Of a stretch of DNA of 29,330 nucleotides, positions 1 through 5,270 are shown one piece after another (the stretch's first letter is position 1; each line of letters begins with the position of its first letter). The translations under genes and the position numbers were made by a program. The notes under the pieces were generated by a model. That model was not told the DNA's origin. It searched no databases and saw only the letters and a program-made list of their open reading frames with translations. The DNA comes from a virus. The stretch spans positions 1 through 29,330 of IMG/VR virus record IMGVR_UViG_3300018063_000036, one strand, 5' to 3'.

Positions 1-78
1 TTCGATAAGCATACCCAGGGGGCTATCGGCAACATTGAGCTAAACCGTCCCCGGAGGCTCGTTGTGAATGGGAGTTAA
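1..78 (+). CDS. 3' end of a truncated gene, unknown product
   Basis: An open frame enters from the left edge and reads 25 codons to a TAA at 76-78. The visible C-terminus contains GNIELNRPRR and ends VVNGS. The sequence is too short to identify a family, and coding status is inferred only from the open frame and the plus-strand gene that follows. It could be a chance reading. Confidence 0.35.
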   Translation, partial: FDKHTQGAIGNIELNRPRRLVVNGS

Positions 79-96
79 GGCTGTGGCCTGTGTGAC

Positions 97-122
97 CCTA
101 CCAGTTGAAAAATACTGGCAGG
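97..122. other. Stem-loop between the truncated gene and the next ORF
   Basis: CCTACCAGT (97-105) pairs with ACTGGCAGG (114-122) with one A-C mismatch around an 8-base loop. A run of six T follows about 14 bases later (136-141), too far for a textbook intrinsic terminator. It may be an RNA processing site or a weak terminator for the gene entering from the left. Confidence 0.4.
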
Positions 123-168
123 TGGGAATGGAGGGTTTTTTGTTCAGTTCAGAAGGGTTGCTACGAAA

Positions 169-471
169 ATGACGGGGTTACAAAAATTTGATACTTGGAT
201 AACAAGTACAGAAAAAGACAAATTTGGAACAACATTTGCGAAAGTGAAAGAAATAGCGCTTGAATCTGGATTTACAGAAAAAGATATAGATATCGCTCGT
301 CAACAGATGAGAGTCTGGTTAGTAGCTAATGAGGGTTGCAAAAAAGCGCAGAAGTCTCGTTGGGGTAGATTCTTTCTCAATTGGTTAAGACATATTCCGT
401 ATAATTCACAGAGTAAAAGCCGGAGACCTGTTCCTTCAAAGTTTACTGGCGAAACCCGAATCAAAGAATGA
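169..471 (+). CDS. Small protein with replication-protein-like C-terminal motif
   Basis: This 100-residue basic protein starts with ATG at 169, with a GAAGGG about 11 bases upstream as a modest ribosome binding site. Its TGA overlaps the ATG of the DnaC-like gene (ATGA), so translation of the two is probably coupled. The N-terminal half is a charged helical region. Residues about 64-75 (RWGRFFLNWLRH) resemble the conserved W-x-x-F-x-N-W-[LI]-R stretch found near the C-terminus of many phage and DnaD/DnaT-like replication proteins. Together with the helicase-loader neighbour this suggests a primosome accessory role. That is inference from one motif and context; no complete domain was recognised. 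The tail after residue 78 is rich in K, R, S and P and is probably disordered. Confidence 0.75.
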   Translation: MTGLQKFDTWITSTEKDKFGTTFAKVKEIALESGFTEKDIDIARQQMRVWLVANEGCKKAQKSRWGRFFLNWLRHIPYNSQSKSRRPVPSKFTGETRIKE

Positions 472-1181
472 TTAACTTCCAGCAACTAAGTGATTCAGAC
501 CGGGAGCGATTGGCCAGACAGGCGATAGCGGGAATCGGTTTCCGCTCGGAACACTTGGATAAGTCATACCCGAAGCAATTCGATAACTACAAAGGCCAGA
601 ATTTCAATGCCATCATGCGCCAGATAGCTCAAGCGGCGCCGGTTCAACGGCCTAACTCGATTCTGTTAGTGGGGGTTGTCGGTGCCGGCAAGAGTTCCCT
701 TTTGGCAGCATTCGCCAAGACGTACTTTGAGGCTTTCGGATTTAAGCGACCCAGCACAAAACCCAAGTTTCTGCCGGCTTGCTTTCAGGACCAAGCGGCT
801 TATTGTACACATACGGAACTATCGAAACTTTGGGAGCACGAATTTGATGATGACCAATCCTTTGTCAACCCAGAGTATTTTACCCACGTGCCAGCGTTAT
901 TTCTTGACGATATCGGGACCGCGCCGGTAAATCAGTCTGGTCGGAACATAGCCAAATTGGAGGAATTGCTTGATTACCGATGGGGAAGTCACTTAAAAAC
1001 TTTTGCGGCTTCGAATGTCACATTGGCTGACCTTTTGAAACCGCCATTGAGAAACGACTGGATTCGGATAGTCAGAAGGCTTTCGGAGAAAGAATGGATG
1101 TTCTACCACCTGATGCCGGAGCCGTATCATATTGCAAACAAACAAAAAGGAGAGAAAAGTGAAATTAAAACCGCTTCATAA
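468..1181 (+). CDS. DnaC/IstB-like AAA+ ATPase, probable helicase loader
   Basis: A 237-residue cytoplasmic P-loop ATPase. Visible motifs are Walker A GVVGAGKSS (residues 69-77), Walker B LFLDDIG (144-150), a sensor-1-like FAASNVT (179-185) and an arginine cluster IRIVRRLSE (199-207) where the AAA+ arginine finger lies in DnaC-type proteins. Order and length fit the DnaC/phage helicase-loader branch, which delivers the replicative DnaB-type helicase to origin DNA. It begins inside the stop codon of the preceding small gene, and its 3' end overlaps the GroES-like gene. The loader family is clear from motifs. The pairing with the O-like initiator at 6545 is inferred from the lambda O/P logic. 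IstB transposition ATPases share the fold, but there is no transposase here. Confidence 0.88.
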   Translation: MINFQQLSDSDRERLARQAIAGIGFRSEHLDKSYPKQFDNYKGQNFNAIMRQIAQAAPVQRPNSILLVGVVGAGKSSLLAAFAKTYFEAFGFKRPSTKPKFLPACFQDQAAYCTHTELSKLWEHEFDDDQSFVNPEYFTHVPALFLDDIGTAPVNQSGRNIAKLEELLDYRWGSHLKTFAASNVTLADLLKPPLRNDWIRIVRRLSEKEWMFYHLMPEPYHIANKQKGEKSEIKTAS

Positions 1182-1509
1182 TCAAGTTTTAGTTCAGGAG
1201 ATTTTAACGGCGGACATAGTTATCGGCAGCGGGGGGTTGCATATTAAAAACAAGGGTCGGGTTCTTGAGGTTGGCCCGGATGTTAAAACCGTGAAAGTCG
1301 ATGATGTGGTAATAATTGATTCGACTGTATTTTTGGGGATTCCCACCCATGGCTTGTTGGACAACAAGAAAATCCTCATAGTTGAGGACTCACAGATTCT
1401 CGCCGTGATTGAGGACTATCAAGAGCCATCCAGTCTTATTCCCGTGGTCGGCAATCTGACCGAACTTGACAAACATATCAGGAGAGCCGATGGGTCAGAT
1501 CAAAAGTAG
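1159..1509 (+). CDS. GroES-like co-chaperonin (Cpn10 family)
   Basis: The 116-residue product begins KLKPLHNQVLVQEI after the start, matching the first strand of Cpn10 (K[IL][RK]PL.[DN][RQ]V). GGLHIKNKGRVLEVGP matches the segment after the mobile loop, VKVDDVVII the next strand pair, and the core ends with DSQILAVIE like GroES (EDDILAVI). The mobile loop (about residues 17-27, containing DIVIG) is shorter than in bacterial GroES, and a C-terminal extension of roughly 25 residues is added. GTG at 1159 is chosen because AAGGAG lies at 1147-1152, 6 bases upstream; an in-frame ATG at 1132 has no good site and would add nine basic residues. T4 gp31 shows that phages use such proteins with host GroEL for capsid folding; that role here is inferred. 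Confidence 0.85.
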   Translation: MKLKPLHNQVLVQEILTADIVIGSGGLHIKNKGRVLEVGPDVKTVKVDDVVIIDSTVFLGIPTHGLLDNKKILIVEDSQILAVIEDYQEPSSLIPVVGNLTELDKHIRRADGSDQK

Positions 1510-1813
1510 GGTAGTCCGGCGGGTGGTTTTAGAGGAAGATGCCATGTCGGAGGCCGCCTTCGAAGCCAGGGCAAAGGAATTGATTGATGGTGGCAATGCT
1601 GTTCCCGGGGCGCTCCCGATTCATTTCCCGGCTTGGTTGTTGATTTCGGCGTTAGACAAGGGGCATATTCATCTGAACCACGTCAGCGAGGAGCAAAAGC
1701 GGGACATTCTGGCAGCGTTTGGGGCTATGGAGCATGAAATTAACCTCCATTACCGGTCAGACTCCGGTCAACAGGTGGACGATGCTTTGAAGGTCGCCTA
1801 CCTCAAAGGATAA
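1490..1813 (+). CDS. Small hypothetical protein
   Basis: A 107-residue acidic protein with no family recognised. ATG at 1490 is preferred because AGGAG lies at 1480-1484, five bases upstream; an upstream in-frame start at 1466 lacks a site. It overlaps the end of the GroES-like gene by 20 bases, so the two are likely co-translated. The sequence is mainly helical, with a hydrophobic segment around PAWLLISALDKG and a charged SEEQKRDIL stretch. It is the last gene of the left plus-strand cluster: an intrinsic terminator starts 7 bases after its stop codon. Confidence 0.75.
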   Translation: MGQIKSRVVRRVVLEEDAMSEAAFEARAKELIDGGNAVPGALPIHFPAWLLISALDKGHIHLNHVSEEQKRDILAAFGAMEHEINLHYRSDSGQQVDDALKVAYLKG

Positions 1814-1949
1814 ATCCTCGCTCCGCAATGGAGCATTTTTCCCCCGCAATAAACCTTGGCCTGACTAACCAGGGTTTATTAAGGGTGGTCTCCCATTTCA
1901 ATTTAGGAGAACGGAAACAGGCCGTGGCTGCATTTGGAGCGTGGGGCAT
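1803..1949 (-). CDS. Tiny ORF (48 aa), strong ribosome binding site, uncertain
   Basis: On the minus strand an AGGAGG (complement of 1959-1964) sits 9 bases before ATG at 1949, opening a 48-codon frame that begins MPHAPNAATACFRS and ends ERGFIL. It is basic with no recognised family. The frame runs through the plus-strand terminator and the 1848-1880 stem-loop and overlaps the last codons of the convergent gene at 1813. Those overlaps argue against a conserved protein; the perfect Shine-Dalgarno argues for translation. It follows an 18-codon frame with an equally strong site. Confidence 0.3.
   Translation of the reverse strand: MPHAPNAATACFRSPKLKWETTLNKPWLVRPRFIAGEKCSIAERGFIL
1820..1840 (+). 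terminator. Intrinsic terminator of the replication/GroES operon
   Basis: GCTCC (1820-1824), loop GCAAT, GGAGC (1830-1834), then ATTTTT. It lies directly after the stop codon at 1813. The stem is short but the T-run follows immediately. Confidence 0.75.
1848..1880. other. Long stem-loop, possible second or bidirectional terminator
   Basis: AATAAACCTTGG (1848-1859) pairs with CCAGGGTTTATT (1869-1880), 12 base pairs including one T-G wobble, around a 9-base loop. The A/T-rich outer arms mean either strand reads GGTTTATT after the GC core, as bidirectional terminators do. It follows the terminator at 1820-1840 by 8 bases and may be a back-up. Confidence 0.5.
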
Positions 1950-1970
1950 AGGGGATTTCCTCCTAATCGC

Positions 1971-2027
1971 TCAAAGAGCGCCAAGACTGCCTTCCGTTCG
2001 AAAAGCCGCCTTGGTGTTTATGGTCAT
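1971..2027 (-). CDS. Possible 18-aa leader peptide
   Basis: On the minus strand AAAGGAGG (complement of 2033-2040) precedes ATG at 2027 by 5 bases and opens an 18-codon frame, MTINTKAAFRTEGSLGAL, then TGA. The stop codon lies in a small hairpin (CGCTC-TTT-GAGCG, complement of 1968-1980). The next frame starts 21 bases further with its own AGGAGG. The arrangement looks like a leader peptide before a small gene. No clear promoter was found between here and the minus-strand terminator at 2195. Confidence 0.35.
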   Translation of the reverse strand: MTINTKAAFRTEGSLGAL

Positions 2028-2086
2028 AAAATCCTCCTTTTGTTGCTTATGGTATCGGCAAGCCGGAACTGTCTTTTAATGCAGAA

Positions 2087-2177
2087 TTTGAGCAATTTCG
2101 AGGGTTTGAGCAGCGAAAAGTAGCTGGCGGAGTTTTGTAATAGCTAATCACTGTTTGAGTAAAGTGACACTTTTGAG
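2087..2177. repeat. Two pairs of TTTGAG repeats spaced 18 bases
   Basis: TTTGAG occurs at 2087-2092, 2105-2110, 2154-2159 and 2172-2177, three of the four followed by C. Within each pair the start-to-start distance is exactly 18 bases. They lie in the gene-free stretch between the convergent transcription units. They could be protein-binding sites; the motif is short and chance cannot be excluded. The rest of 1881-2194 shows nothing beyond the two tiny minus-strand frames. Confidence 0.3.
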
Positions 2178-2194
2178 CCAACTCATTGATAAGC

Positions 2195-2227
2195 AAAAAG
2201 GAACCGGCAGAAGCGCAAGCCGATTCC
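2195..2227 (-). terminator. Intrinsic terminator of the minus-strand operon
   Basis: Read on the minus strand: GGAATCGGC (complement of 2219-2227), a 10-base loop, GCCGGTTCC (complement of 2200-2208), then TTTTT (complement of 2195-2199). The nine-pair stem has one wobble. It lies about 50 bases after the last minus-strand gene and faces the plus-strand terminators, closing the convergent junction. A second hairpin, GATTCTT/AAGAATC with inner GC pairs (2234-2260), sits just before it. Confidence 0.85.
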
Positions 2228-2273
2228 CTTTCGGATTCTTAGCCGATTAAGCCAAGAATCAATGGCGGAAAAA

Positions 2274-2420
2274 TCAAACCTTGATTATTAGCACAATAAA
2301 GGCCACTATTAGCCATATCAGAATAGCTAAAGCAATGTAGCCAATGCGTTTATATTTTCTGCGACGTCTCAATTCGGTTTGTAGCGTCATTCCGTACCTA
2401 AAAGTTGGCTTAAAATTCAT
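2274..2420 (-). CDS. Small single-pass membrane protein (48 aa)
   Basis: The ATG at 2420 overlaps the stop codon of the upstream gene (ATGA), and the frame reads 48 codons to TGA at 2274-2276. Residues 18-25 are strongly basic (RRRRKYKR). They precede one continuous hydrophobic segment of about 20 residues (YIALAILIWLIVAFIVLII) and a KV end. The positive-inside rule predicts a cytoplasmic N-terminus with the helix at the extreme C-terminus. A second in-frame ATG at 2390 would give a 38-residue form. It is the last gene of the minus-strand operon. Function is unknown; small phage membrane proteins are often exclusion or lysis-modulating factors, but nothing here distinguishes these. Confidence 0.7.
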   Translation of the reverse strand: MNFKPTFRYGMTLQTELRRRRKYKRIGYIALAILIWLIVAFIVLIIKV

Positions 2421-2644
2421 TCCGGTATTGCCTCGATTTCTCCCTGCAAAGTTTGAATTGCTTCCAATACCTTGTCATCCCGGGACCGGAAATGATTCAC
2501 CGAGATCAAGAATTTCGGTCTTTCGGGAATGGCTTTGATTTTGGCCTGGGTGTAAGGATGATAAACCTCATCGTAAAAGCCACGGAGAATCTTTACGGCT
2601 TGGACAGCCCGGACTTTCTTTGAATGCACCGATTCTTCGCTCAT
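2417..2644 (-). CDS. Small hypothetical protein
   Basis: A 75-residue protein starting at ATG 2644, with AAGGGGG about 9-10 bases upstream. Composition is mixed-charge and mostly helical, with an IPERPKFLISVNHF segment in the middle and an acidic C-terminus (LQGEIEAIPE). The family was not recognised. Its stop overlaps the start of the 48-residue membrane protein, so the two are coupled. It belongs to the nine-gene minus-strand operon. Confidence 0.7.
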   Translation of the reverse strand: MSEESVHSKKVRAVQAVKILRGFYDEVYHPYTQAKIKAIPERPKFLISVNHFRSRDDKVLEAIQTLQGEIEAIPE

Positions 2645-2674
2645 ACTTAAAACCCCCTTGTTAATTGTTTGCGC

Positions 2675-2869
2675 TTAGTGCCGCTCTGTTTGGGGGCTAA
2701 CGCCCAGTTGTATATAATTCTCATGGGCTATTTGCAATCTGTCTGTCAACTGATATAATTTTGTAAGAGTTGCAGTTGGCACATTACTTCTGGCGATGGT
2801 TACAATCAATTCATCAAAGGATTGTCGCCACTCTTTGAGTATCTTATCCTTCGCACGTTTCGTGCCCAT
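2675..2869 (-). CDS. Small helical hypothetical protein
   Basis: A 64-residue protein from ATG 2869 with AAGGAG 7 bases upstream. The leader contains CCTTATCCTTTTGTGG on the plus strand (2879-2894), the same element as upstream of the gene at 4021. The product is predicted all-helical, with a basic N-terminus (MGTKRAKDKILKEWRQSF) and a leucine-spaced TLTKLYQLTDRLQIA stretch that could form a coiled coil. No family was recognised. Confidence 0.7.
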   Translation of the reverse strand: MGTKRAKDKILKEWRQSFDELIVTIARSNVPTATLTKLYQLTDRLQIAHENYIQLGVSPQTERH

Positions 2870-2899
2870 CGTATTTCTCCTTATCCTTTTGTGGGGCCG

Positions 2900-3103
2900 T
2901 CAAGAGACGGATGCTCCGATATTGAACGCTTCATTCATTCCATCTTGCACCGTTTGCGCTAATTGCTCTAATTGTTCTTGCGATAGTTTTCTTGAGTCAA
3001 TCAAGTTGTGTATTCTATCAAGCAGTAACCCAGACTCTTCTTCGAGTTGTTCCATTTGCTTCCTATTGTTTTGCAGCTCTTGCCCGCCCATCTGTTTAGT
3101 CAT
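2900..3103 (-). CDS. Small coiled-coil protein
   Basis: A 67-residue protein from ATG 3103, with a GAGAGGACAAA leader shared with the gene at 3504. Residues about 9-55 are rich in Q, E, L and K with heptad-like leucines (KQMEQLEEESGLLLDRI, then LSQEQLEQLAQTVQDG), so a coiled coil is likely. There are no catalytic motifs. It sits in the middle of the minus-strand operon, 30 bases after the neighbouring gene upstream of 2869 and 17 bases before the end of the 3121-3504 gene. Confidence 0.7.
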   Translation of the reverse strand: MTKQMGGQELQNNRKQMEQLEEESGLLLDRIHNLIDSRKLSQEQLEQLAQTVQDGMNEAFNIGASVS

Positions 3104-3120
3104 TTTGTCCTCTCTTATAA

Positions 3121-3504
3121 TTAAGCGTATTGCTTCAATTCCGGGTGTAATTCCAAATAAACAGCCACCTCCATCACCCTGCTATCCGGCTGGTCATCGG
3201 CAATTGCGCCGCACTTGGAGCAATTTATTTCTATTTTGGGATGGATGAAGTCAATATCACATTCGCAGTCCCAAAACTTTTCGGTAGTTTCAACCGTGTG
3301 GCTTACAGCCGGTTTAATCTCTTGAATATCCCAATGTTCGGGGTCGTAGGCTTCGTCTCGCTCTAATGCCTTGACTTTTGGATTGTTAGCAATGTCGTGT
3401 AATAAAACACCATCGACTTCGTCAATGGCGTCTTCTTCGCTTTCGGCTCGCACCTCAACTGTCAAATAGTATTTGATTGGTACGGCCACTCTGTAAGTTT
3501 TCAT
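3121..3504 (-). CDS. Small phage protein with C-terminal zinc-ribbon-like cysteines
   Basis: The 127-residue product begins MKTYRVAVPIKYYLTVEV, a beta-strand-rich start followed by RAESEEDAIDEV, typical of small phage proteins that open with paired strands and an acidic helix. The C-terminal third has CEC and, 17 residues later, CSKC, a plausible four-cysteine zinc site. ATG at 3504 is chosen because a GAGAGGACAAA leader precedes it, as for the gene at 3103; an upstream ATG at 3561 adds 19 unstructured residues and overlaps the previous gene. Function is unknown. Confidence 0.75.
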   Translation of the reverse strand: MKTYRVAVPIKYYLTVEVRAESEEDAIDEVDGVLLHDIANNPKVKALERDEAYDPEHWDIQEIKPAVSHTVETTEKFWDCECDIDFIHPKIEINCSKCGAIADDQPDSRVMEVAVYLELHPELKQYA

Positions 3505-3547
3505 TGCTTTGTCCTCTCTTGTTGGGGTCAAACTGGAGTTTGCCCGG

Positions 3548-4021
3548 TTAGTTATTGGCAAAATAGAATTGGCGACAATATGTTAAAACCTTTTCTTGTT
3601 GTTCGCTTGTCAGTGGCATATCTTCCCAAGCGGTGAACCAATCTTGATACTCAATTCGTGCCGATTCCGGCTCTTGATGTTCGTTTAATTCGCCAATAAT
3701 GCGGACGGCTGGGCCGCCAGTACAAAGCAGAATTGTAAATTCCAAGCTCTCGTTATTCTCGCCCGGTGTGTGCCACTCAGACCGCACTTGAACCGAAAGC
3801 GGGTCTTCACTTATGACCTGTTCAGCGTTGTCTTGATTGTGGTATTCGTCTCGGTTTTCCCAGAAATCCCCGCCACTTGCCCCTCGTTGACAATCGGGGT
3901 TTTCGCACTCTTGAGTGTGTTCAAGCCAATTTACTAACTCAATAATTGACTCAAGCTGTAATTGGGCTTGTTCTTTTGCCCGATTCTCTTCTTTTGTTTT
4001 TGTCTGTGCCATTTGTTTCAT
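3548..4021 (-). CDS. Conserved phage protein of unknown function
   Basis: A 157-residue acidic protein. After a Q/E/K-rich helical N-terminus (residues 1-30) come a cysteine pair (ECENPDC), a VRSEWHTPGE segment, FTILLCTGGPAVRIIGEL, EYQDWFTAW and a terminal LTYCRQFYF. The LLCTGGPAVRI...GEL...EYQDW...CRQFYF pattern is familiar from uncharacterised proteins in many phages and prophages, but I know of no activity for it. ATG 4021 and a second ATG at 4012 both have AAGGA-type sites in the leader AAAGGATAAGG; 4021 is kept. It is the largest gene of the minus-strand operon. Confidence 0.8.
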   Translation of the reverse strand: MKQMAQTKTKEENRAKEQAQLQLESIIELVNWLEHTQECENPDCQRGASGGDFWENRDEYHNQDNAEQVISEDPLSVQVRSEWHTPGENNESLEFTILLCTGGPAVRIIGELNEHQEPESARIEYQDWFTAWEDMPLTSEQQEKVLTYCRQFYFANN

Positions 4022-4048
4022 CCTTATCCTTTTGTGGCCTGTTGGCCG

Positions 4049-4249
4049 TTAGTTTTCTTCGTATTCTGCTTTGCGGCTCAACCTGCCCGGCTCGTGTGTG
4101 GCGTTCCACTGTTTGCAAATTCTTCGGGATTCTTCTTCGGTCTCAATCCGTTTGTGAAGTGTGTGCCTACGGCCAGCCCCCGGCTCAAGACCATTCGGCC
4201 AACTTGGATTATTTTTCCACCAAGTCCTTGTAAAGATTTTGTAGCTCAT
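4049..4249 (-). CDS. Conserved small phage protein (WWKxNPxWPNG type)
   Basis: The 66-residue basic product begins MSYKIFTRTWWKNNPSW, continues PNGLEPGAGRRHTL and ends NATHEPGRLSRKAEYEEN. The TWWK.NP.WPNGLEP and ATH.PGRLSRKAE.E blocks are recognisable from short uncharacterised proteins widespread in phage genomes; no function is known to me. Its leader is identical over 21 bases with that of the gene at 4477. It lies in the minus-strand operon. Confidence 0.8.
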   Translation of the reverse strand: MSYKIFTRTWWKNNPSWPNGLEPGAGRRHTLHKRIETEEESRRICKQWNATHEPGRLSRKAEYEEN

Positions 4250-4267
4250 TCTGTCCTTCCTTTGTTA
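4247..4267 (-). repeat. Repeated translation-initiation leader, copy 1 (copy 2 at 4475-4495)
   Basis: Twenty-one bases including the start codon are identical at 4247-4267 and 4475-4495. The minus strand contains ACAAAGGAAGGACAG followed by AATG. Both copies supply the Shine-Dalgarno for a small gene. Two other leader types are also doubled in this operon: CCACAAAAGGATAAGG (before the 4021 and 2869 genes) and AGAGGACAAA (before the 3504 and 3103 genes). Each leader carries one or two GGA triplets. Confidence 0.85.
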
Positions 4268-4276
4268 TAAGTTATG

Positions 4277-4477
4277 TTATCTAATCCTGTCGGCGAATAT
4301 GCGGTAATAACGATAATGTCCGACTATTTCTAGATGGAAGTCTCCGGTCATCAACTCGGCTTCGGACTGACTTACTTGTTGCACGCCAATTAAGCGTGAG
4401 GCTCTGCTCCCCTCTGGATAATCCCGATAATCCAGATATTCTTCATAGGTTTGTAAAAAGCATATGGGTTGTTTCAT
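4277..4477 (-). CDS. Small hypothetical protein
   Basis: A 66-residue protein beginning MKQPICFLQTYEEYLDYR and ending GHYRYYRIFADRIR; it is tyrosine-rich and has no recognised family. ATG 4477 is preceded by AAGGAAGG within the repeated leader, which here also includes the TAA of the upstream gene (4493-4495). It is the second gene of the minus-strand operon. Confidence 0.7.
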   Translation of the reverse strand: MKQPICFLQTYEEYLDYRDYPEGSRASRLIGVQQVSQSEAELMTGDFHLEIVGHYRYYRIFADRIR

Positions 4478-4492
4478 TCTGTCCTTCCTTTG

Positions 4493-4723
4493 TTACAGGT
4501 TTAAGTCTGTCTGTTCTGCTTTATTGGCTATCGTGTTCCGCCGGTATGATTCTAAAGTATCCGACAGCGCAACCGACAGCTTGGCGTGTCCCAGCTTCCC
4601 CATTTCTTCGCAGTGTCCGGCGTGGTAACGGCGAACCGGAACTGCAATCGAACTCCATAACGGCCCGCGACAATACTCGCATTCGCTAACCGTAATCTCA
4701 AGCCCCGTGTGTTTATCAATCAT
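4493..4723 (-). CDS. Small protein with cysteine/histidine metal-site pattern
   Basis: The 76-residue product begins MIDKHTGLEITVSE, followed by CEYC, then YHAGHCEE, giving a C-x2-C...H-x3-H-C-like pattern that could bind zinc. The C-terminus is helical (LSVALSDTLESYRRN). ATG 4723 is chosen because AGGGGGC lies 4 bases upstream and a strong hairpin occupies the region just before that. An upstream in-frame ATG at 4774 would place 17 extra residues across the hairpin. It is the first well-supported gene after the minus-strand promoter. Confidence 0.7.
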   Translation of the reverse strand: MIDKHTGLEITVSECEYCRGPLWSSIAVPVRRYHAGHCEEMGKLGHAKLSVALSDTLESYRRNTIANKAEQTDLNL

Positions 4724-4737
4724 ATAGCCCCCTGGTT

Positions 4738-4766
4738 GTGGCACGCCCGCTGTTGGCGGGAGCCAC
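4738..4766 (-). promoter_or_regulatory. Hairpin in the operon 5' leader, next to the first ribosome binding site
   Basis: GTGGC (4738-4742) pairs with GCCAC (4762-4766), and CCCGC (4746-4750) with GCGGG (4756-4760), around a TGTTG loop. On the minus transcript it ends four bases before the AGGGGGC ribosome binding site of the 4723 gene. Further upstream in the same roughly 215-base leader is GGGCG-TTG-CGCCC (4850-4862). The leader (4724-4938) holds no convincing gene, so it may be a structured regulatory 5' UTR. Confidence 0.45.
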
Positions 4767-4944
4767 GAAAACATCCATCAACAAAGCCGAGACAACCACG
4801 TTTAACAATTTGAAACACTTGGAAGAAGAGGCGCATCCGTCCCATTGTTGGGCGTTGCGCCCTGTGGTAACTTGAGGGTGGCGAATGCCTTGTGGTGTTT
4901 TTGCAGTGGTCAGGTGCGCTCCTAATCCTAATGAACTTATCGGT

Positions 4945-4973
4945 AATATACCAACTCAACCCTAACTTGTCAA
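4945..4973 (-). promoter_or_regulatory. Near-consensus sigma70-type promoter for the minus-strand operon
   Basis: On the minus strand, -35 TTGACA (complement of 4968-4973), a 17-base spacer, then -10 TATATT (complement of 4945-4950). The start should be near 4938. The -10 lies within the inverted repeat GGTA-ATA-TACC (4942-4952), a possible operator; GGTAATATA there also matches the TGTAACATA motif of the divergent promoter at 7 of 9 positions. Confidence 0.85.
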
Positions 4974-5198
4974 GAACTATTTGTGCTTATGCCTAACTTT
5001 CTTTTGGTGGTGTTAATCCATCCAGGCACGGACCGACACACAACCAGGCGTCCTACCCAGATGGGCACTGCCCAGATGTGCCCTATGCTATTGCGCCATA
5101 ATCACTTTCCCCAAAGCCCACCGCCCAGAAACGAGTCGCCCCCAAAAGACTTGGGGGATAGACATGGGTGCTATTGGGGAAAAAATAATAATTTCTTT
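4974..5198. other. Divergent intergenic control region, no gene seen
   Basis: This stretch separates the minus-strand promoter from the plus-strand operator. Frames here have poor composition and no ribosome binding site. It contains a stem-loop CCCCCAA (5139-5145), loop AAGAC, TTGGGGG (5151-5157), and a near-repeat CCCAGATGGGC/CCCAGATGTGC at about 5058-5083. Nothing else is recognised. Confidence 0.5.
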
Positions 5199-5270
5199 TG
5201 TGACATAGTCCATTTATGTAACATATTTTTCTTGGCATGTTACGCTTTGTAACATATAGTATGTAACATA
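5199..5270. promoter_or_regulatory. Five-copy TGTAACATA operator array
   Basis: Direct copies are TGTGACATA (5199-5207), TGTAACATA (5217-5225), TGTAACATA (5248-5256) and TGTAACATA (5262-5270). An inverted copy, CATGTTACG, lies at 5236-5244. The inverted copy and the next direct copy form a perfect dyad ATGTTAC-N5-GTAACAT (5237-5255). The array covers the -35, the -10 and the start codon of the following gene, as expected for repressor sites. The regulator is not identified; no classical HTH repressor is encoded in this window. Confidence 0.8.
5232..5260 (+). promoter_or_regulatory. Plus-strand promoter inside the operator array
   Basis: TTGGCA (5232-5237), 17-base spacer, TATAGT (5255-5260), each box 5 of 6 to consensus. 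Transcription should start near 5267, only about three bases before ATG 5270, so the first gene may be translated from a leaderless mRNA. Confidence 0.7.

Noticed and set aside
1828-2079. Plus-strand open frame of 83 codons after the terminator
   Set aside because: It starts inside the intrinsic terminator, crosses the 1848-1880 stem-loop, has no ribosome binding site, and its antisense strand carries two strong Shine-Dalgarno sequences.
4720-4959. Minus-strand frame of 79 codons upstream of the 4723 gene
   Set aside because: Its TTG start lies within the spacer of the promoter at 4945-4973, upstream of the predicted transcription start. Composition is arginine- and proline-rich like a shadow frame. 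An ATGA overlap with the next gene is its only support.
4983-5252. Plus-strand frame of 89 codons in the divergent control region
   Set aside because: No ribosome binding site, low-complexity translation, and it runs through the operator array and promoter.
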